The translations under genes were made by a program, and so were the position numbers. From assembly GCA_012271135.1 (NCBI GenBank), contig JAAXGZ010000096.1, positions 39,569 through 103,568 of the forward strand: a stretch of DNA of 64,000 nucleotides. The letters are read 5' to 3'. Positions 45,401-54,337 of the stretch are shown piece by piece (positions within the stretch are counted from its first letter, which is position 1; every line of letters begins with the position of its first letter). Source of the DNA: Caldilineales bacterium. GTDB taxonomy: Bacteria; Chloroflexota; Anaerolineae; Caldilineales; Caldilineaceae. The notes under the pieces are model-generated. The model did not search any database. It saw only the letters and a list, made by a program, of their open reading frames with translations, and was not told where the DNA came from.

Positions 45401-45426
45401 GTACGGCCCGCCAAGCGACGGAAATA

Positions 45427-45452
45427 CCGGGGGAGCCGCTCGGCTCCCCCGG
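45427..45452 (-). promoter_or_regulatory. stem-loop between oppA and oppB
   Basis: CCGGGGGAGCC pairs perfectly with GGCTCCCCCGG around a four-base loop, in the 62 bases between the oppA stop and oppB start. There is no T run. Such structures commonly protect the binding-protein mRNA or partially stop transcription, giving more OppA than permease. Confidence 0.6.
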
Positions 45453-45462
45453 ACTGACTACA

Positions 45463-47454
45463 TTAGGAGTCGATCCACCATTGTTCCTGCTGGTAGTGGG
45501 TCCACATCCCGTACTCGATGCTGAGAATGTTGTCCGAATCAGGTGCGTTGCGCACGGTGTTGCGGATGATGGATGCCCGCGGCACCAGACCCACGGTGCC
45601 GATCAGCCAGACGTTCTCCGCGTTGATCTGCAACATCTTGAGACCCAGTTCCTTGTACCGGTCCGTGCCGAACGGCTCGGCCTGCCACTGCACCGTGGTC
45701 TCCCACAGTTCCTTGATGATGTCGGGGGGCTCCATGCCTTCCGCACCGTCAGTGTCCAGCCACTGCCGCCAGAGCGGACCGCCCAACGGCGTGCTGGACC
45801 AGTGCCAGGGCGGCCGGTAGCGGATGGGCTCGTTCTGCCGCGAATACGGCTCGGACGATCCGCCGATGGCCCAGACGCCGATGTCATGCTCGTTGGCGCG
45901 CATGCGCTGCATGTAGAACTGCTGGTCCTGGCCCTTGACGTTGATGTTCACCCCGACGGCGGCCCAGTAGGCCTTGATCAGGTTGCCCGTTTCTGACAGA
46001 TCCGCGCGCCCGGCATCGACCTCCATGGTCAGCGCCAGCGGTTCGCCGTCGGGGCGCAGACGGAACTTGCCGTCGCTGTCCCAATCCGTCAGCCCCGCCT
46101 GATCCAGCAGGCTGTTGGCAAGTTCGACGTCGTAGGTCGTATACATCTGATCCAGGTCTTCCTGCCAAAACAGGGGGCCGGGATGCATGATCGGATTGCG
46201 CGGAACGCCCCTGCCGGCGAACCTGAGTTCGTTGATTTCATTTCTGTCCAGGGCGTGGGACAACGCCTGACGCCACCTGACATCGTTGAACAGCTCCCGC
46301 AGAACCGGATCGGCATGCGTGTAGTTGAACGCCAAACCCATCTCCGACGCACGCAGATCGGGGTGGAGCCGTGCCGTGAAGTTCGCGGCCTCCTCGTTCT
46401 GCTTGTAGAGCGGAAAGTCCGCCAGGGACAGGAACCAGCTGTGGTGCGTACCTTCGCCCGCCAGAATCTTGGCCGTCAGGACCTCGCGGTTCTCCACCAC
46501 CAGCTTCTGGAGCCGGTCCACGTACGGCAGCTGGTTGCCCTCCGCATCCACTGCCCAGTAGTAGGGGTTGCGGGTATAGGTTGTGTTGCCCTGCGTATCC
46601 TGCTTCTCGAACACCCAGGGTCCCAACACGGGCAGATCGACATCCTGCTGTGTCTCTCCCGCATCGCCGTGGTATTGAAATGCCTCGTACCAGGCATCGA
46701 AGTTTTCTTCCTTGGCCTTGGCGTCCGCATTCTCGTTGTAGGAGGGGTGCCACTGGGACAGGTACTGCTTCGGCGACCAGGGTGCCAGGGACGGCAGAAT
46801 GTCGATGATGACCGGATAGGGCACGGCAAAGACAAACTTGAAATTGAAGTCGTCCTCGACCTCCAGCTTCAGGGTTTCGCCACCGGGGGCCAGCTTCTTG
46901 TTCACGACCGGGGTCAACTCCTCGTTGAGGAGAATGTCCTCGTACCAGAACGAAACATGCTCGGTGGTGAACGGCGTGCCGTCGGACCACTTCGTGCCGG
47001 GCCGCAAACTCACGGACAACACGGTACTGTCGTCGTTGACCGAGAAACTCTCGACGGCAATCGGAACGATGGAACCAAGGTCGTAGGACCTTCCCGCCAG
47101 AGCGGCGCCGCGGGCATTGGAAATCTCGAACAGATTGGCCGTGGGATCGGCCACGATGCTCGACAGTTCGCCCCCGTATTTCCCGATTTCCCGCAGGACC
47201 GGAAGAACCCAGGGATCGGCCGGCAGCCGCTCGTCCACTGGCGGCAACAGGCCAGCCTGCACCATTTCGCTCAGTTCAGGAGCTTCGCGGTACTTGCCCA
47301 TCGGCATCGCCGCTTCATCCGCCGCGGGTGCCTCCGCCGGCGCCGCATCGGCCGGAGCATCGGGTTCTCCAGCACCGCAGGCCGCGGCAAGGCCCGTGGC
47401 CACGGTGGCTCCGCTGACCACGAGGAATTCACGTCTGGTAATACGTCGAGTCAT
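45463..47454 (-). CDS. oppA: oligopeptide ABC transporter binding protein OppA-like
   Basis: A 663-residue family 5 extracellular binding protein. RRITRREFLVVSGATVATGLAAAC is a twin-arginine-type signal with a lipobox Cys, followed by a long Ala/Glu/Pro/Asp linker. The mature part has family 5 features: TVLSVSLRPGTKWSDGTPFTTEHVSFWYEDIL and VRWRQALSHALDRNEINEL. The ATG at 47454 is preceded by AGGAG; an ORF start 20 codons upstream lacks support. It heads the opp operon. At ~660 residues it is longer than OppA of E. coli (about 540), as is common in this family branch. Confidence 0.9.
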   Translation of the reverse strand: MTRRITRREFLVVSGATVATGLAAACGAGEPDAPADAAPAEAPAADEAAMPMGKYREAPELSEMVQAGLLPPVDERLPADPWVLPVLREIGKYGGELSSIVADPTANLFEISNARGAALAGRSYDLGSIVPIAVESFSVNDDSTVLSVSLRPGTKWSDGTPFTTEHVSFWYEDILLNEELTPVVNKKLAPGGETLKLEVEDDFNFKFVFAVPYPVIIDILPSLAPWSPKQYLSQWHPSYNENADAKAKEENFDAWYEAFQYHGDAGETQQDVDLPVLGPWVFEKQDTQGNTTYTRNPYYWAVDAEGNQLPYVDRLQKLVVENREVLTAKILAGEGTHHSWFLSLADFPLYKQNEEAANFTARLHPDLRASEMGLAFNYTHADPVLRELFNDVRWRQALSHALDRNEINELRFAGRGVPRNPIMHPGPLFWQEDLDQMYTTYDVELANSLLDQAGLTDWDSDGKFRLRPDGEPLALTMEVDAGRADLSETGNLIKAYWAAVGVNINVKGQDQQFYMQRMRANEHDIGVWAIGGSSEPYSRQNEPIRYRPPWHWSSTPLGGPLWRQWLDTDGAEGMEPPDIIKELWETTVQWQAEPFGTDRYKELGLKMLQINAENVWLIGTVGLVPRASIIRNTVRNAPDSDNILSIEYGMWTHYQQEQWWIDS

Positions 47455-47583
47455 TGGAAAGCTCCTGACTGGTTGTACCGCAACAAGACCGCGACCACAC
47501 ACGGACTCCGGCAAGGAATCCGGCGTAGCTTCCGGGGATGGGTGCCCCTTGGGCCGGGGAAGTGAATTTTAGCCTATGGCCTC

Positions 47584-47607
47584 CATCGCAGGTTACGGTG
47601 TGCGATG
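47584..47607. repeat. 7-bp inverted repeat upstream of oppA
   Basis: CATCGCA and TGCGATG, separated by ten bases, about 130 bases upstream of oppA and 138 bases left of the TnpB remnant. It could be an operator or the left-end hairpin of an IS200/IS605-like element. Confidence 0.35.
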
Positions 47608-47744
47608 TGGGTGCAGTGCCCCCAACCGAAATGCTCGGGGCCCATATCCAATAGTTGACAGTAGAATTCTTGTGCTGCAATTCCTGTGAAAGAGAGGACC
47701 CGACGGCGAACCGGGCTCTCAACCGACACAGTGATAGGGACACC

Positions 47745-48989
47745 GTGGCCAGCAAACCCAAGTCTACAACGCAAGAGCCCCGGACCGTCATGCGGACGCT
47801 GCGCGTGCGTCTGTATCCTGGCACGGGCGCGAACGGCCAGTACCTCGAGCAGTTGGCCGGAGCCTGTCGGTTCTCCCAGAACCACGTGCTGGCCGGGCAT
47901 GAGACGGACTACCGCACGTGGAAGGCGTCCGGCAAGCTGGGGGAGGTTCCCAGCAGTCCGACCTTCTTCACGCTGGGCCACAGCGGTTCACGCAGTTGCG
48001 GAACGCACCCGGCAACGCGTGGCTGAAGGACTACAGCTACGAAGTCGTCCGGTACGCCTGCAACTGGGCGATGCCTACGCCGCATTCTTCGACCCGGATC
48101 GTCCGAACCACGGGCGTCCGCAGTACAAGGCCAAGCACTACACACAGCCCACCTTTACGATCCTGTCCGAAGTCCATATCAAGGATGGTTGCCTGCGCAT
48201 TCCGAAGTTGGGCTGGGTGCGTCTGGCCCCATCCGCAGGTATGCTGACGGCAAGCCTCTGAAGGTGCGGGTCAAGCAGGAGTCGGAGGGCCAGCAGCCGA
48301 AGTGGTACGCCTACATCGTATTGAGGTGCCGGTCGACCACCCCGATGTGTACCGGCCCGCAGAGGAAGGAGCCGTAGGCGTGGACCGCAACGTGGGGCAG
48401 GCCACGGACAGCACCGGAGCCGTACACGAAATCCCCGACACGATCGTTGAGGACGCGAAGATCAAGCGGTACCAGCGCAGGATGGCCCGGCAGCAGAAGG
48501 GCTCGAACCGATACCGCGGCGCGGCCGGCAAACCCCGCAAACTGCATCGCAAGCGCGCCCGGCGCCGGGACACCGCCCACACCGTCGTTCTCGAGGGCCT
48601 GAACACCAAGGCCATGACGAAGAGTGCGAAGGGCACGGTCGAGGATCCCGGCCGGAACGTGAAGCAGAAGGCCAACCTCAACCGTGCCATCCTGGCGTAC
48701 AGGCTGGGGACAGCTGGAGCGCAAGCTGGCGTACAGGGCCGGCCAGGTGGTGTATGTGGACCCAGCCTACACTTCGCAAGCCTGCAGCCGTTTCGGGCAC
48801 ACCGCCGAGTCAAACCGACCGTCGCAGGCGGTGTTCCGATGTGGAGCCTACGGGTTCCGGGCGAATGCCGACCACAATGCGGCGCTCAACATCCTGGTGC
48901 GGGCGGGACTGGGGCTGCTGCACGGCGAGGAGCGCTCCCTCCCTGGTCGGTCGCAAGGCCGACCACAGGGCCTCCCGCGACCCGTGAAC
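47745..48989 (+). pseudogene. tnpB: IS1341-like TnpB gene, multiply frameshifted
   Basis: Pieces from all three plus frames align end to end with a TnpB: LRVRLYPGTGANGQYLEQLAGACRFSQNHVLAGHETDY; FFDPDRPNHGRPQYKAKHYTQPTFTILSEVHIKDGCLRIPKLGWVRL; KVRVKQESEGQQPKWYAYIV; VGVDRNVGQATDSTGAVHEIPD (RuvC Asp); TVVLEGLNTKAMTKSAKGTVEDPGRNVKQKANLNRAIL (Glu); VYVDPAYTSQACSRFGHTAESNRPSQAVFRCGAYGFRANADHNAALNIL. At least four frame changes are needed. The zinc finger is also eroded (CSRFGH, CGAYGF in place of two CxxC). It differs from the cysteine-less TnpB of the IS607 element. No tnpA is nearby. Confidence 0.85.
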
Positions 48990-49359
48990 CAGATATGCAT
49001 GGTGTCAACCATCGTATATAAGCCCCAATTGCTCTCCTGGCGGATTCCGGAACATCCCTTGCTGCCGGACCTACCGATTCCCAAGTGGCCCGTTGAGTAT
49101 GTTTTGGATGTCCGTCGGCGGCTTGACACGCCACCCCCCATCCACGCCTGCCTGCAGCCATCAGACAGTCGTGGCATCCAGCTAAGGCGCATGGGCGGGC
49201 ATCCATGCCGAGTTCGGTGCATCGACGGAACCGAGTTTGCGCATGCGGACTGCCCGTGCCACGGTTCGGGCCTTGGCGCCTCCAAATCGCCTCTGACTGC
49301 CGGAATTGGCTGTTCTATACTGCCAATCCTCCAACAGTCAACGACTGCGAACCCGCCAC
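48990..49359. other. 370-base gap with imperfect hairpin
   Basis: Starts with an imperfect stem (ATGGT/ACCAT near 48999-49012) that may be the right end of the TnpB element. The rest holds no gene that I recognise. The last 70 bases contain the promoter candidate listed separately. Confidence 0.4.
49293..49321 (+). promoter_or_regulatory. candidate promoter of SRPBCC gene
   Basis: CTGACT (49293-49298), a 17-base spacer and TATACT (49316-49321), 38 bases before the start at 49360. Both boxes are close to the housekeeping consensus. Confidence 0.5.
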
Positions 49360-49776
49360 ATGACCCGTGTCATCTCCACCAGCGAAACAATCCGGAAACC
49401 GCCCGCCGAGGTCTGGGAAGTTCTCACCGACTGGCCAAAAGCCACAGCCTGGATGCCTTCCGTAACTTCGATGCTGGCCGAGGGGCCGACTCAAGTGGGT
49501 ACAAGGCTCAGCTATAGAACGCGCGGCGACACCTTTCACTCCACCATCACGGAACTGGACGAACGACGGAGACTAACCCTCAAGACCGAGCACGGCAGCG
49601 TGACGGCGGATTATACCTACGACTTGGAGGATGTTGCCGAAGGCACCAGAATATCGCTCAATGCCACTTGCCAGTTGTCCGGCCATCAATGGTTCGGACC
49701 CATCCTGCGTTTGATGATGAGGCTGACCGACGGCAAGCAGATAAAGAAACTCAAGCGCGTGGTCGAGGACGCCTAA
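49360..49776 (+). CDS. SRPBCC family protein
   Basis: A 138-residue polyketide-cyclase/dehydrase-like SRPBCC protein: ISTSETIRKPPAEVWEVLTDWPKATAWMPSVTSM, FHSTITELDERRRLTLKTEHGSVTADYTYDLEDVAEGTRISLNATCQLSG and the long C-terminal helix ILRLMMRLTDGKQIKKLKRVVED. It probably binds a hydrophobic ligand; the role is unknown. The ATG at 49360 gives the family start; 18 extra upstream codons are open but implausible. A good promoter precedes it. It stands alone between the TnpB remnant and the epimerase cluster. Confidence 0.82.
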   Translation: MTRVISTSETIRKPPAEVWEVLTDWPKATAWMPSVTSMLAEGPTQVGTRLSYRTRGDTFHSTITELDERRRLTLKTEHGSVTADYTYDLEDVAEGTRISLNATCQLSGHQWFGPILRLMMRLTDGKQIKKLKRVVEDA

Positions 49777-50234
49777 CCATGGCTTGCCCCTCGATCCGGA
49801 CACCGGGTCCAACCAGGCCCGCTTTGCCGGACCACACAGTCCGGATCCGCTGAACGGCACCAGCTGCAAAGCTTTGCGGACGCACCGAGGAGTCCGTGCT
49901 TCGGGTGCACCGTGACTGACTGGTCCAACTGCCGGCATCCAAAACCACGGGACGATGCCCTTGACAATCCCACCCGCATCTCCCGGGTTCCCCAGGGGGT
50001 TTCGGCCGGAGCGTTTGACAGATGGTGCCGGCCGACGAACAGGCACGGTTGGCTCGTTACCCCCTCCTGGCCGGTGCACGAGGGAATTGGTCACACCAGA
50101 ACCGGCAGCACCTCGAAACAGGCACAGGAGAAACTTACGGCCACCCTTGCCGAAACACCGGACCGCGGATCGTAGGGGATTTGGTTGAAAACACCTCAAG
50201 CCGGCAAGGACAGTCCAGTATTTTGGGAGGAGCC
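49777..50234. other. 458-base gap before epimerase cluster
   Basis: No gene, tRNA or riboswitch recognised. A GGGAGGAG ribosome binding site ends the region, just before the epimerase start. The cluster promoter should lie here, but I found no convincing box pair. Confidence 0.4.
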
Positions 50235-51134
50235 ATGCGCATAGCGGTAACCGGCGGAAGCGGTGCCATAGGCACCTATGTGTGCCGCGAACTCAGCGAG
50301 CAGGGGCACGACGTGGTCTGCCTCGACACGGCCGAACCCAAGATCCCAATGGAGTTCCGGCAGTGTGACCTGACATCCCTCGAGGCCACATCAAAGGCCG
50401 TTTCGGGCTGCGAACAGATCGCGCATCTGGCGGCGCTCCTGGGCACCTCCGGCGACCTGCCGCGGGAAACACTCCTGGGACGGAACACGATGCTTGCCTA
50501 CAACGTGTTTGAAGCCGCCCGCCGGACCGGCATTCGCCGGGTGGTGTATGCCGGCAGCGAGTGCGGTTCCGGCTTTGGCATCCACGAAGCCGAGTTGGTG
50601 CCGCTGTACCTTCCCATCGACGAGGAACATCCCCTGTGGCCTCACGAGGCGTACAGCCTGTCCAAGTACTTCGGAGAACGCATCGGGGCCAACTACGCCA
50701 GGGCATTCGGCCTGGAAGTGGTGTCGCTGCGCTACCCCCACGTTTGGCTCCGGCGCAATGTTGAAGCGGTGAAGCATATGGTGGTGCAGACGCGCCGAGG
50801 AAACGGACTGGCAGCACTGGAACCGAAGGACTGGCTGGGAGCGTACATCGCCGTACGGGATGTCGCGCGTGCCTTCGCCGCTGCCCTGAGCTTCCAATTC
50901 GGGTCCGCAGACATATCGTTCGAGGCGTTTTACCTGTCTGCCTGCAACACTTGCATCGAAGTCCCCACACTGGAGCTGGCACGATCCAGATTTGGCTCGG
51001 TGCCTCCTCTCAAGGATGCGCGGTTGTTTGAAGGCAACCCCCATGCAAGCATGTTCGGCATCCGCAAAGCAGAACGGCTTCTGGACTGGAAACCAGTCTG
51101 GACCTGGCAGAACTTTGAGCAATGGGAACTGTAA
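50235..51134 (+). CDS. NAD-dependent epimerase/dehydratase
   Basis: A 299-residue extended short-chain dehydrogenase. The N-terminal dinucleotide site is VTGGSGAIGTYV (residues 5-16), the acidic residue after strand 2 (CLDTAEP) favours NAD, and the active-site YSLSK sits near residue 150, with a Ser-containing VVYAGSECGSG strand before it. It resembles sugar-nucleotide epimerases and uronate dehydrogenase-like enzymes; the substrate is unknown. GGGAGGAG precedes the ATG. It starts the plus-strand cluster of dioxygenases, permeases and an enolase-superfamily enzyme. Confidence 0.87.
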   Translation: MRIAVTGGSGAIGTYVCRELSEQGHDVVCLDTAEPKIPMEFRQCDLTSLEATSKAVSGCEQIAHLAALLGTSGDLPRETLLGRNTMLAYNVFEAARRTGIRRVVYAGSECGSGFGIHEAELVPLYLPIDEEHPLWPHEAYSLSKYFGERIGANYARAFGLEVVSLRYPHVWLRRNVEAVKHMVVQTRRGNGLAALEPKDWLGAYIAVRDVARAFAAALSFQFGSADISFEAFYLSACNTCIEVPTLELARSRFGSVPPLKDARLFEGNPHASMFGIRKAERLLDWKPVWTWQNFEQWEL

Positions 51135-51437
51135 TGGGATGCGCTTTCTATGAGATCGAGATGCAAGGAGGGGATGGAATCAGATAGTCGCGGGGCGTTG
51201 CTGCCGCCTTGTATCCAGCTACAGCAGACCATCTCCCGGCAGCCTGCACGACACGCGCCGCGCCCCATCCACCGGCAGCACAGTCCACAAGCCCCGCCTC
51301 ATGGTCAATGGCTCGCACAGGGGATCGAAGGTGCCCGGTTCCTGAGGTGGACAAGCCACTTCAGGTCGTTTTCCGAAGTCCATATAATTCCGCATTGTGA
51401 ACATCGTTCGCACGCGGTTGGCTCTTGGAGGGTAGAC
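51135..51437. other. 303-base gap with candidate promoter
   Basis: No gene recognised. Contains a perfect TATAAT at 51383-51388, 50 bases before the dioxygenase start, listed separately. Confidence 0.4.
51383..51388 (+). promoter_or_regulatory. candidate -10 box before first PhyH gene
   Basis: A perfect TATAAT with TTCAGG 17 bases upstream as a poor -35. It would start a transcript covering the dioxygenase and both permeases. Confidence 0.4.
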
Positions 51438-52229
51438 ATGGCGGAGTTCGCCTATCCCAACTTGGACGGCCTGGACAAGGCTTACGCCCGGGATGGTTAC
51501 GCCATCGTGCGGCAGGTCATTGACGAAAGCCTCGTGGCGGAGGCCAACCGTCATGTGGATTGGCTGATCGAACACAATCCGGATTTGCAGCCGGAGCGGC
51601 TTGGCTACTGGCTGACGCCCACCGATCCGTTTTGGATGCGCCTGGTCTCCGACCCGCGCATTGTCGATGTGGCCGCAGCCGTAGTGGGCCCTGACGTGGC
51701 CCTCTTTGCCGCGGACTACATCGCCAAGCCTCCGGGCACAGGTCAGCGCGTGGCTTGGCACCAGGATGCCAGCTACTGGCCGTTGGAACCCATGCAGGTG
51801 GTTACACTGTGGGTTGCCTACACCGAATCCAACCGGGCCAACGGCTGCGTGCGGGTCATTCCGGGCACGCAGCACATGTCTCTGCAGCCGCGCAACCCCG
51901 ACGAAACCGATTACCAGGGCGAGATGCTGAGGGGAATGGACCAGTCCCTGATTTCTGCAGACGACGCCGTCGATTTCATTCTGGAACCCGGCGATATCTC
52001 CCTGCATCATCCCATGATCATCCACGGCTCCGAGGCCAACACGAGTTCCAGGTGGCGCCGGGGCGGTACCTACCAGTACATTCCAACCACCACCGAGGTG
52101 ACCCAGGAGGACTGGCCGGTCTTCCTGCTCAGGGGCACCGACACGGTGGGCAGAAACACCTACCGGGAATTGCCAAGGTACGTTCCCGGCCAACACATGC
52201 CATTTAGAGGATGCGAGGCATGGCCATAA
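51438..52229 (+). CDS. phytanoyl-CoA dioxygenase family protein 1
   Basis: A 263-residue Fe(II)/2-oxoglutarate dioxygenase of the PhyH family. The metal facial triad's first part is WHQDASYW (His108, Asp110), and the distal histidine is expected in LHHPMIIHGSEAN near residue 195. RVIPGTQHMSLQP is a typical PhyH strand. Known family members hydroxylate unactivated carbons; the substrate here is unknown. GGAGGG precedes the ATG. It is followed 49 bases later by the sugar permeases, so it is probably in their operon. Confidence 0.88.
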   Translation: MAEFAYPNLDGLDKAYARDGYAIVRQVIDESLVAEANRHVDWLIEHNPDLQPERLGYWLTPTDPFWMRLVSDPRIVDVAAAVVGPDVALFAADYIAKPPGTGQRVAWHQDASYWPLEPMQVVTLWVAYTESNRANGCVRVIPGTQHMSLQPRNPDETDYQGEMLRGMDQSLISADDAVDFILEPGDISLHHPMIIHGSEANTSSRWRRGGTYQYIPTTTEVTQEDWPVFLLRGTDTVGRNTYRELPRYVPGQHMPFRGCEAWP

Positions 52230-52278
52230 TCCAACTATCGCCGGCGCCCCGGTCCCCCATGGTGGGGCAATCAATTCC

Positions 52279-53238
52279 ATGACCGCGGCTGACACCACCG
52301 CCGGCCAAGTAGCCGGCAAACTGCACAAACCGCGCCTGAGCCACTTGGCCCGGCGCGAGGAAATCGTGGGCTATCTGATGGCAGCCCCTTGGCTGCTGGG
52401 CATTCTATGGTTGTATTTCAGCCCGTTCGGGACGGCCCTCTACCTTTCACTGACGGACTATGACATTCTCACCGCCCCCAAATGGATAGGTTTCGAGAAC
52501 TTCGACACGATGTTGACGGACGATCCTCTCTTTTGGAAATCCCTGAGCGTCACCACGATTTACTCGGTGGCATCCATACCATTGCAGATTGTCCTTGGTC
52601 TATTCCTGGCCATCCTGCTCAACACACGCATCAGGGGACTGGCTTGGTTCAGAACCCTCTACTACCTTCCGGCCGTCCTGTCCGGCGTGGCCGTTTCGTT
52701 CCTCTGGATTTGGGTGTTCTCCGCCGACTGGGGTGTCCTGAACTTCCTGCTATCCCTGGTCAACATCGAGGGCCCCAACTGGCTGACCAGTGAGGACTGG
52801 GCACTGACTGCCCTGATCGTGATGAGCCTCTGGGGCGTTGGTGGCGGCCTGGTGATCTACCTTGCCGGGCTGCAGGGTGTCCCGACCGAGCTGTACGAAG
52901 CGGCCGATATCGACGGTGCCGGCCGCTTCCGCTCCTTCTACAACATCACCCTGCCGATGGTGTCTCCGGTCATCCTGTTCCAGCTCATCATGGGCATCAT
53001 TCGAGCCCTGCAGGTGTTTACGGAGGGCTACGTCATGACCCAGGGCGGCCCCAACAATGCAACCTTGTTCTACATCCTCCACCTGTATCGCAACGCGTTC
53101 CGGTTTCTCCACATGGGCTACGCCAGCGCCCTGGCCTGGGCGCTCTTTCTGTACATCCTGTTGTTGACTCTGGTAGTACTGCGTTCATCCAGTGTCTGGG
53201 TCTTCTACTCGGGCGAGATCAAGGGGCGCGCCAGATGA
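52279..53238 (+). CDS. sugar ABC transporter permease (MalF/UgpA type)
   Basis: A 319-residue permease with six spans (VGYLMAAPWLLGILWLYFSPFGTALYLSL at the start). The EAA loop is ELYEAADIDGAGRFRSFYNITLPMVSP, and the segment TEGYVMTQGGPNNATLFYILHLYRNAF is typical of UgpA/MsmF-like permeases. The second permease overlaps its end by four bases. Its binding protein is probably the one at 57231, five genes downstream. No ATPase is present. Confidence 0.92.
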   Translation: MTAADTTAGQVAGKLHKPRLSHLARREEIVGYLMAAPWLLGILWLYFSPFGTALYLSLTDYDILTAPKWIGFENFDTMLTDDPLFWKSLSVTTIYSVASIPLQIVLGLFLAILLNTRIRGLAWFRTLYYLPAVLSGVAVSFLWIWVFSADWGVLNFLLSLVNIEGPNWLTSEDWALTALIVMSLWGVGGGLVIYLAGLQGVPTELYEAADIDGAGRFRSFYNITLPMVSPVILFQLIMGIIRALQVFTEGYVMTQGGPNNATLFYILHLYRNAFRFLHMGYASALAWALFLYILLLTLVVLRSSSVWVFYSGEIKGRAR

Positions 53239-54119
53239 CAACCCAAACTTCCGCACTGCCGCCCGCTGCGCGCCGGCGTTCGATGGCTCCGATCGTGGCC
53301 CGGCACGTGGAAAAGGCGATCATCTACTTCCTGCTGTTGGCTGGGGCCGTGATCATCATGATTCCGCTCTGGTGGATGCTCTCAACCTCGATCAAGCATC
53401 CCAAGGAAGTGTTCGCGTTCCCGCCAACCTTTCTCCCCGCGCAGTTCATGTGGAACAACTACACGGACCTCTTCATCAAGGCGCCGTTTCACATTTACAT
53501 CTTCAACACGACCTACATCGTGATCATGGACCTAATAGGAACCGTGGCCACGGCCAGCATGGTTGGCTACGCCTTCGCCCGGCTGCGCTGGCGGGGCCGG
53601 GACATCTTCTTCGTGATCACCTTGGCCACAATGATGCTGCCAGCCACCGTGCTCCTGATTCCGCGCTACATCATCTTCAACGAAATCGGCTGGACGAACT
53701 CTTTCAAGCCCCTCTGGGTGCCGGCCTTCTTCGGCTATGCGTTCTTTATCTTTCTCATGCGCCAGTTCTACGCCACGATTCCGCACGAACTGGACGCCGC
53801 GGCGCGCATTGACGGCGCCAGCGAGTTCGGGGTCTGGTGGCGCATTCTCGCCCCTCTCACCAAACCGGCACTGGCGGCCTGCGGCATCTTTACCTTCAAT
53901 GCCACCTGGAACGATGTCCTGGGCCCATTGATCTACTTGACCTCGGAGAGCAAAAGCACGTTGGCGTTGGGTCTGATGCAGTTTCGGGGCCCTCACCGGA
54001 CCGACTGGCACTACCTCATGGCAGCATCGACCCTGGCCATGCTTCCGGTCGTGATCATCTTCTTCTTCGCCCAGAAGTACTTCATTCAGGGCATTACCTT
54101 CACGGGACTCAAAGGGTAG
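53235..54119 (+). CDS. sugar ABC transporter permease (MalG/UgpE type)
   Basis: A 294-residue permease with six spans (AIIYFLLLAGAVIIMIPLWWMLSTSIK first). The EAA loop is ELDAAARIDGASEFGVWWRILAPLTKP, followed by FTFNATWNDVLGPLIYL. ATGA overlap with the preceding gene indicates coupling. It completes the transmembrane half of the second sugar importer. Confidence 0.92.
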   Translation: MTTQTSALPPAARRRSMAPIVARHVEKAIIYFLLLAGAVIIMIPLWWMLSTSIKHPKEVFAFPPTFLPAQFMWNNYTDLFIKAPFHIYIFNTTYIVIMDLIGTVATASMVGYAFARLRWRGRDIFFVITLATMMLPATVLLIPRYIIFNEIGWTNSFKPLWVPAFFGYAFFIFLMRQFYATIPHELDAAARIDGASEFGVWWRILAPLTKPALAACGIFTFNATWNDVLGPLIYLTSESKSTLALGLMQFRGPHRTDWHYLMAASTLAMLPVVIIFFFAQKYFIQGITFTGLKG

Positions 54120-54337
54120 GCAAATCCTGCGTTCCTGATGGCGGATTCTGCACACCGGCCCTTCGAATCGGGAGCATGAATGGGCACTCCTGACGGTGGC
54201 ACACGTTGCAGGCCCGTTGAACATTCCGGACCTGTCCCAGGCCGAATTGGGCCCCAACCAAGCTGCATGCAGGTGCCTGCGCTCGGCCGGTCCCGGCATC
54301 GTGAAGACCGGTTCCGGCTTGAGAAGGGCTGCTACCA

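Noticed and set aside
51219..52328. 369-codon minus-strand frame opposite PhyH 1
   Set aside because: The plus strand encodes a clear PhyH protein with its metal motif. The reverse frame has no recognisable domain.
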